This document shows, in pieces, positions 6,875 to 12,178 of a DNA stretch of 12,178 nt. The first letter of the stretch is position 1. Each line of letters begins with the position of its first letter. A program made the translations under genes and the position numbers. Under the pieces are notes generated by a model. That model was not told the DNA's origin, did no database searches, and saw only the letters and a program-made list of their open reading frames with translations. The stretch comes from Actinomycetes bacterium (GTDB lineage Bacteria; Actinomycetota; Acidimicrobiia; Acidimicrobiales; RAAP-2), in NCBI GenBank assembly GCA_021791615.1, contig JAJYWG010000390.1, positions 1-12,178 of the forward strand, read 5' to 3'.

Positions 6875-9485
6875 CCGACGCCAATTGCAACCTGCCGAAG
6901 GGCACCGTGTCGACGACGGTGGATGGCAGCTCACCGACGTCGCGGATCGTCGTCTCTACCTCTTTGCCGTCTACCAGAGCTCGGGAAGCTCGCACGCCGT
7001 GGAACACCACTCGCACCCGATCGGGCAACCGGTACCCTCCATCGTGCTCCCACTCGAGAACCGGGGGTGCACCCGAAAGAGTCATCCGGTCGGTCCGTGA
7101 CGCCTCCGTGCCATCGCCGGGGTCGTCGAACCCGACCCCAACTGCACTTCCGTCGGACTTCGGGAAGCAGTGCCATGACAACAGTCGGGGCTCATGTGAC
7201 AGCGCCAGGGACCCGGAAGCGGGCTCAGGGACCGCACTCCCCCACCCGTCATCAAGACCCAACACCGTTCCTTCCCTCACGAGAACGCCGGGCTGCCCAG
7301 GAGGTACTGCAATAGTCGTCACCCTCCCGCCCTCCACCGTGCTCACCACATCGCACTCCTGGTCGGTCGCTTCGCCGTTGATGATGGCAGGCAGCGCGCG
7401 CCACGAGTACCAACGACCGGTAGGAACCTCTACCGAGCGGGAGGACGCGCCGGGGGAGGTCACCGGCGCCACCAGCAACGCGTTGCCGAGGAAGAAGGCA
7501 TCGTCGACCGGCCGGGCGAGGGACGAGCCGCCATTCTCGTCCGGCCAGCACAACGGCCGCACGAAGGGGTGGCCGTGGAGGTTCGCAGCACGAGCCAGAG
7601 TGTAGAGATACGGGAGCAACCGGTAGCGGAAACGAATGAGCCGGTCGATTGCCGAACGGTAGGGTTCTTGGAATCGCCACGGCTCGCGGTTGGGCGATCC
7701 CATCACCGAGTGGGTCCGGCAGAACGGCATGAACACTGACAGCTCGAGCCAGCGAAGGTAGAGCTCGCTGTCTGGAATGCCGCTGAAACCACCGATGTCC
7801 GAACCGGTAAAAGGCACCCCGGACAGCCCGAGGCCAATCGCCGTGGCGATCTGCTGGTGCAAGCCGTCCCAGCTCGATTCGATATCTCCCGTCCAATTCC
7901 ATGCCCATCGCTGCATTCCTGCCCAACCGGATCGAGAGAGAAGGAAGGGTCGGCGCTCGCCGTCGAAGTCCTTCATCGCTTCCCACCCGGCACGGTCCAT
8001 GAGCAAGCCGTACGCGTTGTGGCACTCCCGATGGTCTCCTCCTCGCCCCTCGACCGAGTGACGGATCCCCGATGGAAGCGTCCGGTCTCCCCATAGCGTG
8101 ATGGACGTCGGTTCGTTCATGTCGTGCCAGATACCCGAAATTCCTTGGTCCAGCAGGCGCCGGTACCATGAAGCCCACCAGTCCCGGGTCGCCTGATCGG
8201 TGAAATCAGGGAACGCTGATCGCCCCGGCCAGACAACCCCGAGGAAGGGGTGGCCGTCCTCGCCGACCACGAAGTGGCCACCCTCCACTCCGTCCCGATA
8301 CACGTCGTATGAAGGATCGGCCTTCACGGCCGGATCGACGATCGCGACGAGGCGCGTACCGCGCTCTCGCAAGCTGCCGGCCAGCGACGGCATGTCGGGG
8401 AAGCGCTCACGGTCGATGGAGAACACCCGGTAGCCGTCCATGTAGTCGATATCCAGGTGCACAGCGCTTAGAGGCACCGATTCGTCCGCGAACCCCTCCG
8501 CGATCTCACGGATGTCGGATTCGGATCGATATCCCCACTTGCATTGGTGGTAGCCAAGTGCCCATCGTGGTGGCATGGCCGGACGGCCGGTGAGCACGGT
8601 GTACTGGTCAAGGAGCATCGGCAGTCCGCCGATGGCCACGTAGTGACGGAGAGCTCCACCGGCGAACGCCAACTCCACCTGGGCAGGTGCCGCCGCGGCC
8701 GAACCGCGCCCTCCTCCGACGCGTACCTCGGCGTCATAGGTGTTCTCGTGGAACACCAGCACGTCGCCATCAGGGTGCATGCCAACCAGAACCGGGATTC
8801 CGCAGTACAAGGGATCCTGTCCCGGTCCCCAAGCCCCACCAGGGTCCCGATTCCACAAGCGATGAGCAGATCCCCGAAGATCAACGCCCCACGCCTGTTC
8901 ACCGAGGCCGGACACGTGCTCACCGGGACGCAGGACACTTCGGGAAGTGACGATCGCCCCGCGTCGCAGGGGAGGGAGCTCGCGGCGCAGGAGATGCCCC
9001 TGCGGACTGCGCATGGTGACGTCCCCGCCTCGACCGACCTCGATCGCCATCGAGGGACTGTGGAGCCTGCAACCCACGGCGGATCCGCCGTCGTCCCACA
9101 CGATATTTCCCCTGGGTCGCAGCTCTCCGGGGTCCACAGCAAGTGCCCACGGCACCGGAAGCTCGCCTGGACCCCACGTAATGCGGACGAGGCCATCGTC
9201 GAGGAAGCGCAGTTCGAGCTCCCCTTCGGTGAACAGGCAATGTGCCCCGAGAAGCGCCCCATCCCGATCCCGATCTTCGATGGGCAACGCCGACACAAGA
9301 CGGCCGGGAGACCGGGTCGTGGCCGGACCTCGGGCCGTCCGGCGCTCGCGCCAGGCGTCCAGCGCCATCTCGATGGAATGGCCCACGATCGCGTTGGACG
9401 TTCCAAGTCCGAGACCATGCACTTCTCGAACGGCGAGCACCGCTTTCAACGCGGCACGGCGTAGGGGGTTGCTGGATCCAGACAT
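6867..9485 (-). CDS. Glycoside hydrolase family 31, alpha-glucosidase type
   Basis: This is an 872-aa retaining alpha-glycosidase. The catalytic nucleophile is Asp455 in GIWHDMNEP. The acid/base is Asp534 in NWTGDIESSWDGL, by analogy with the WTGD motif of human acid glucosidase. GSDIGGF (561-567) and the motif ALGYHQCKWGYRS (309-321) are further family hallmarks. The order is an N-terminal beta-sandwich (about 70-290), a (beta/alpha)8 barrel (about 300-640), then C-terminal beta domains. I see no signal peptide, so it is probably cytoplasmic, acting on imported or stored alpha-glucans. Alpha-xylosidase or another GH31 activity cannot be excluded. The first roughly 60 residues are an extension with an Arg-rich stretch. 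It is read from a promoter with a -35 palindrome. No sugar transporter is adjacent. Confidence 0.95.
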   Translation of the reverse strand: MSGSSNPLRRAALKAVLAVREVHGLGLGTSNAIVGHSIEMALDAWRERRTARGPATTRSPGRLVSALPIEDRDRDGALLGAHCLFTEGELELRFLDDGLVRITWGPGELPVPWALAVDPGELRPRGNIVWDDGGSAVGCRLHSPSMAIEVGRGGDVTMRSPQGHLLRRELPPLRRGAIVTSRSVLRPGEHVSGLGEQAWGVDLRGSAHRLWNRDPGGAWGPGQDPLYCGIPVLVGMHPDGDVLVFHENTYDAEVRVGGGRGSAAAAPAQVELAFAGGALRHYVAIGGLPMLLDQYTVLTGRPAMPPRWALGYHQCKWGYRSESDIREIAEGFADESVPLSAVHLDIDYMDGYRVFSIDRERFPDMPSLAGSLRERGTRLVAIVDPAVKADPSYDVYRDGVEGGHFVVGEDGHPFLGVVWPGRSAFPDFTDQATRDWWASWYRRLLDQGISGIWHDMNEPTSITLWGDRTLPSGIRHSVEGRGGDHRECHNAYGLLMDRAGWEAMKDFDGERRPFLLSRSGWAGMQRWAWNWTGDIESSWDGLHQQIATAIGLGLSGVPFTGSDIGGFSGIPDSELYLRWLELSVFMPFCRTHSVMGSPNREPWRFQEPYRSAIDRLIRFRYRLLPYLYTLARAANLHGHPFVRPLCWPDENGGSSLARPVDDAFFLGNALLVAPVTSPGASSRSVEVPTGRWYSWRALPAIINGEATDQECDVVSTVEGGRVTTIAVPPGQPGVLVREGTVLGLDDGWGSAVPEPASGSLALSHEPRLLSWHCFPKSDGSAVGVGFDDPGDGTEASRTDRMTLSGAPPVLEWEHDGGYRLPDRVRVVFHGVRASRALVDGKEVETTIRDVGELPSTVVDTVPFGRLQLASVR

Positions 9486-9494
9486 GTGATCCGG

Positions 9495-9523
9495 ACACTA
9501 CCGTCCCCCCAACAGACTGTCAG
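9495..9523 (-). promoter_or_regulatory. Promoter of the GH31 gene
   Basis: On the minus strand, CTGACA (9523-9518) and TAGTGT (9500-9495) are separated by 17 nt. This is a good sigma-70-type match. The predicted start of transcription is only about 3-4 nt before the ATG at 9485, so the mRNA would be nearly leaderless. The -35 box lies within a palindrome (9513-9527). Confidence 0.55.
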
Positions 9524-9527
9524 TCTG
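9513..9527. promoter_or_regulatory. Perfect 7-1-7 palindromic operator candidate
   Basis: CAGACTG-T-CAGTCTG is a perfect inverted repeat with a one-base centre. It covers the -35 box of the GH31 promoter and lies upstream of the divergent hydrolase. A further half-site CAGTCTG is at 9551-9557. The size and symmetry suit a dimeric HTH repressor such as TetR; which protein binds is unknown. Confidence 0.55.
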
Positions 9528-9733
9528 CTGTAGCGTTTCCACTCACGATGCAGTCTGTTCCTGAACCAGTTGCCTCCTCGGGGCTCGGCTCTTCAAAGCC
9601 GGCCAGGATCAGGACTTCAGGAGGCACCGCGGCCGAAACTCGGGGCACCGGGCCCGAAGGCAGCGTAGAACCACGCGGGAAGGAACGTGATGGAGTGAGC
9701 GGGCGCCGAGGCGCGGAGCTTGGTCGCCGCACT

Positions 9734-9737
9734 GAGG
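9734..9737 (+). promoter_or_regulatory. Ribosome binding site deciding the hydrolase start
   Basis: GAGG lies 5 nt before the ATG at 9743, the position where the alpha/beta hydrolase fold begins. Rival in-frame starts are a GTG at 9695 (preceded by GGAAGGA at 9678-9684) and an ATG at 9548 (near a TAGCGT hexamer at 9531-9536). Confidence 0.45.
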
Positions 9738-9742
9738 TACGA

Positions 9743-10681
9743 ATGGTCCCCGGTGTCGTTCGTTCTGGGGACCGTAGGCTGAGGTTCGCGGTGTCCGACA
9801 ACGAAGGAGCTCACGGTCCCGATGGTCCCGGCACGCCGCCAATCTGGGCGGTGAACATTCACGGTTACTTTGCCGGTGGCGGTATGTACTGGAGGGAGAG
9901 TGCACGGCTGGCCCAGGCTCTTGGGTGGCGCATCGTGAACCCATCGCTCCCTGGCTTCGGCGGGAGCGACCCGCTCGAGTGGGATGACGTGAACATGTCG
10001 ATGCTGGCCGAGCAGGTCTCGACCATCCTCGGTCATGTGGACGCGGGCCCCGTCGTGGTGCTGGGCCACTCGATGGGCGGAGCTGTCGCAGTCCAGTATG
10101 CCCATGGACATCCGACAATGACTCTTGGGATCGTCTATCGGGACGGCATCGCGACTCCGGCATGGAAGCAGCGTCGTGGGATCTTGCCGGCAATGCTCTC
10201 GCCGTTCTTTCCAGATGCCGCGCCCTTTGCCGACATGATCGCCGCCGTCATTCTCGATACTCCCGATCTGCTCGTCGGACGCATGCTCTCGACGTTTCGC
10301 TCATTGTTGCCCGATGTCCGCCGGAACATACGGACCATGGGACGGACTCTGCCAGTGGGCAGCATGCTGATGACGGTTGACCTCCGGCCGGAAGTTCGGG
10401 ACTTGGTCGCCTGGGAGATCCCGATGCTCACCGAGTGGGGATGTTTCGACCGCGTGGCCACTGCCGCTACCGCACTCGAGTTTGCAGAATGCGCGCGCGG
10501 GCAGGTGCAGTGGGTGCCGGGTGGGCACTCGTGGATGTTGGCCAGACCCCAAGGGCAGTCTGACGTGCTGACCCGGCTGGCAACGGGGCAGAATTTCGTG
10601 GATGACGTCGTACGGCGGTGGCGACTGTGGGCGACTCGAGAACGATCGCGTCAAGCCGTTCGCCTTCCTCCTTCCTCTTGA
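9743..10681 (+). CDS. Alpha/beta-fold hydrolase
   Basis: This is a 312-aa alpha/beta hydrolase, probably an esterase, lipase or C-C/epoxide-type hydrolase; the substrate cannot be read from sequence. The oxyanion-hole region is NIHGYFAGGGMYW (38-50). The nucleophile elbow is GHSMGG with Ser110. The acid is probably Asp236 in TEWGCFD and the base His262 in PGGHSWM. A cap region (about 135-215) separates the two halves. The frame is open well upstream; an ATG at 9548 would add 65 residues of Ser/Gly/Arg-rich sequence with weak codon bias. I therefore prefer 9743, which has a Shine-Dalgarno and gives the usual family length. It is divergent from GH31, shares its operator region, and converges on the propeller gene with a 40-nt gap. 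Confidence 0.88.
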   Translation: MVPGVVRSGDRRLRFAVSDNEGAHGPDGPGTPPIWAVNIHGYFAGGGMYWRESARLAQALGWRIVNPSLPGFGGSDPLEWDDVNMSMLAEQVSTILGHVDAGPVVVLGHSMGGAVAVQYAHGHPTMTLGIVYRDGIATPAWKQRRGILPAMLSPFFPDAAPFADMIAAVILDTPDLLVGRMLSTFRSLLPDVRRNIRTMGRTLPVGSMLMTVDLRPEVRDLVAWEIPMLTEWGCFDRVATAATALEFAECARGQVQWVPGGHSWMLARPQGQSDVLTRLATGQNFVDDVVRRWRLWATRERSRQAVRLPPSS

Positions 10682-10688
10682 GAGAAGG
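10670..10688. terminator. Small hairpin between convergent genes
   Basis: CCTTC-c-TC pairs with GA-GAAGG around a TTGA loop (seven base pairs, one bulged base), overlapping the hydrolase stop codon. It sits at the junction of two convergent genes and could act on either strand, but it is short and lacks a clear T-run. Confidence 0.25.
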
Positions 10689-10721
10689 CATCGGCGCCTG
10701 GTCGGCTCGGGTACGTGTCGC

Positions 10722-12178
10722 TCAATGGGCACGGGCGTCGAGAATGACTGGATGCCCTGTCGTCTGGGTGCCGAGAGACCAGCATGCCGACCTCGTCGAG
10801 CAGAAAACGGCATCGAGGGTGAGCGCGGACCTCGGGGGGGACTGCGGAAGTCCCTGCGTCTCCCATTTCGCACCTCCCGACTCGGCGATGACGGTAGCTG
10901 TCGAGCTACCCCCTACTGCCCAACACGTCGCATGGCCGACACAAGAGACCGAGTCGAGCGGTCCTGAGCCGGCAGGGAATGTGTCGAGCTTCCAGGATTT
11001 TGCTCCATCAGTGGTGCCCATCCCCAGCACCCCAGATCCTGTCGACGCACTCGCGGCCAGCCCGACAATCTGGCATGTGCTCTGTGTCGAGCAATCGATC
11101 GAGCTCAGCACCTTGCCAAAGACCTTTCTCGGCAAGGAGTAGGGGCGGACAGACCATGTTGCTCCTCCATCTGTGGTGCCGAGGATCACGAGACCGGTTG
11201 TCGACCCGCCGACGATCCAGCACCGCTGTGCCGTGGGGCATGAGATGGAGTACAAGCCATCTTTCGAAATCCCAGCAGTTGCCGGATACGGCTGTTCTGC
11301 CCAGGTTGATCCGCCTGTCTTCGTGGCAACGATGATGGCTGTCCCCTTGGACGACGCTCCGAGGGCCCAGCAGGCTGTCGCCGAAGCACACGAGAGCGAC
11401 AGGAGGTGTGCGCTCTTCAGGCTGGGCGGGTACGAGTCAACTGTCCACGTCGAGCCGCCATCCTTGGTCGAAATAATGGCAAGCGATGTGCGGGTCGCAC
11501 CAATAGCCCAGCAGTCTGTCGGTGACACACAGGCATCCGAGAACAGATGGCCGTCCGAAGCCAACGCGGTCCCGACGGATGTCCCCGGAAGGTTCTGAGT
11601 CACCCACGTCTTCCCAGCGTCGGTCGTCGCCAAGATGACTGCGCTCTGTGAGCCGGCAGATGTCCCACGATTGCCAACGATCCAGCAGTCTGTCGTCCCC
11701 GCGCAGGAGATCGCGAAGAGGTGGCCCGATGTCAAACCCTGTCCAGAGGGATAGGACTCGATCTTCCATGCAGCAGTGGTGGTTCCCGCAAGCGGAGCTT
11801 CGCTCGTCGGGTGCTTGGTCGTCCCCAGGATCGGAATGGCGATCGCCGCTGCCACGAGAACGACGATGACGATAGCGATGGTCGTCGTCAGCCCTCGAGG
11901 CTTGCGTGATCTCTGAACGGCATGGGCGAGGGGAGATGAGGAACCTATTGGAGCTCCGGGAATTGCCGACGGGCGGTAGGCGCCCGGTACTGGAGCGACC
12001 TGAGCCGGGTGAGGAGATGCCGGGGATGGGGCGTGCTGTGGGGACGAGCCGTATGCCGGAGCGGGAGGCGGTGGAACGACGCCAGGTGCCGGGACGGGAG
12101 GCGGTGGAGCAGGAGCGGCCGGCGGTACGCCAGGTGCCGGGACGGGAGGCGGTGGAGCAGGAGCGGCCGGCGGTACGC
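10722..12178 (-). CDS. Membrane-anchored BNR/Ycf48-like beta-propeller with Pro-rich arm (5' end outside window)
   Basis: The frame has no stop from 10722 to the right edge, so 484 residues are visible and the start lies outside. Visible residues 1 to about 85 are a Pro/Ala-rich arm, including a tandem 16-aa repeat. RSRKPRG then precedes a single hydrophobic helix (about 97-117), giving arm inside and propeller outside by the positive-inside rule. Residues about 130-484 contain seven repeats of the form C-x5-C-W-x-x-G, with first Cys at 158, 216, 263, 313, 362, 412 and 459. Six Asp-box-like motifs (for example TTDGGATW, TKDGGSTW) follow. The N-terminal AAWKIESYPSG probably completes the last blade. 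The function is unknown; binding of a surface ligand or protein is a guess. A GTG at 11855 is a poor start because it falls in the middle of the membrane helix. Confidence 0.88.
   Translation of the reverse strand, partial: VPPAAPAPPPPVPAPGVPPAAPAPPPPVPAPGVVPPPPAPAYGSSPQHAPSPASPHPAQVAPVPGAYRPSAIPGAPIGSSSPLAHAVQRSRKPRGLTTTIAIVIVVLVAAAIAIPILGTTKHPTSEAPLAGTTTAAWKIESYPSGQGLTSGHLFAISCAGTTDCWIVGNRGTSAGSQSAVILATTDAGKTWVTQNLPGTSVGTALASDGHLFSDACVSPTDCWAIGATRTSLAIISTKDGGSTWTVDSYPPSLKSAHLLSLSCASATACWALGASSKGTAIIVATKTGGSTWAEQPYPATAGISKDGLYSISCPTAQRCWIVGGSTTGLVILGTTDGGATWSVRPYSLPRKVFGKVLSSIDCSTQSTCQIVGLAASASTGSGVLGMGTTDGAKSWKLDTFPAGSGPLDSVSCVGHATCWAVGGSSTATVIAESGGAKWETQGLPQSPPRSALTLDAVFCSTRSACWSLGTQTTGHPVILDARAH
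12081..12178 (-). repeat. 48-bp tandem repeat in the Pro-rich arm, running off the window
   Basis: A 48-bp unit at 12081-12128 is repeated identically at 12129-12176, and the next copy begins at 12177. It encodes a 16-aa Pro/Ala/Val/Gly unit (PAAPAPPPPVPAPG core) on the minus strand. A diverged partial copy precedes it near 12051-12080. The copy number cannot be known because the array runs off the edge. Confidence 0.95.

Noticed and set aside
8544..9464. Plus-strand open frame (306 codons) opposite the GH31 gene
   Set aside because: It is fully antisense to the N-terminal part of a clear GH31 enzyme and has no domain of its own.
11510..11695. CAGTCTG words resembling the 9513-9527 operator half-site
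   Set aside because: They are the reverse complement of codons for the conserved Asp-Cys-Trp of propeller blades, single and not palindromic.

Overview
The window is high-GC and gene-dense, with GTG starts, stop/start overlaps and several TANNNT hexamers placed just upstream of start codons. It carries a KstR-like TetR regulator with a matching operator and a Cys-rich BNR beta-propeller behind a Pro-rich cytoplasmic arm. Together these suggest an actinobacterium, perhaps Acidimicrobiia; that assignment is inference. No rRNA, tRNA, CRISPR array, transposase or phage gene was seen.

Left part (about 1-3050, minus strand): a three-gene unit transcribed tetR-like, then OmpR-type response regulator, then sensor histidine kinase. 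The junctions are almost fused (TGAGATG and TGATG). The TetR protein has an N-terminal arm containing four perfect 15-bp repeats that encode Lys-Ala-Pro-Thr-Pro. Two small hairpins follow the kinase.

Centre (about 3160-6874, plus strand): a KstR-like regulator, diverging from the first unit, preceded by an exact match to the KstR operator consensus TNNAACNNGTTNNA. It is followed by a zinc-dependent NAD(P) alcohol dehydrogenase and a two-gene ABC-2-type exporter (ATPase and permease, ATGA overlap). The regulator suggests a link to steroid or lipid catabolism, but none of the neighbouring genes proves that.

Right part (6867-12178): a minus-strand GH31 alpha-glucosidase-type enzyme converges on the permease with an 8-bp overlap. 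Its promoter holds a perfect 7-1-7 palindrome over the -35 box, in a region shared with a divergent alpha/beta hydrolase. The hydrolase converges on a gene whose reading frame stays open to the window edge. That gene encodes a Pro/Ala-rich arm with 48-bp tandem repeats, one membrane helix and a predicted seven-bladed BNR propeller in which each blade has a C-x5-C pair.

The strongest leads are the KstR-type operator, the palindrome in the glucosidase/hydrolase promoter, the membrane-anchored cysteine-paired propeller, and the TetR/two-component unit. No wholly new multi-gene system could be demonstrated.
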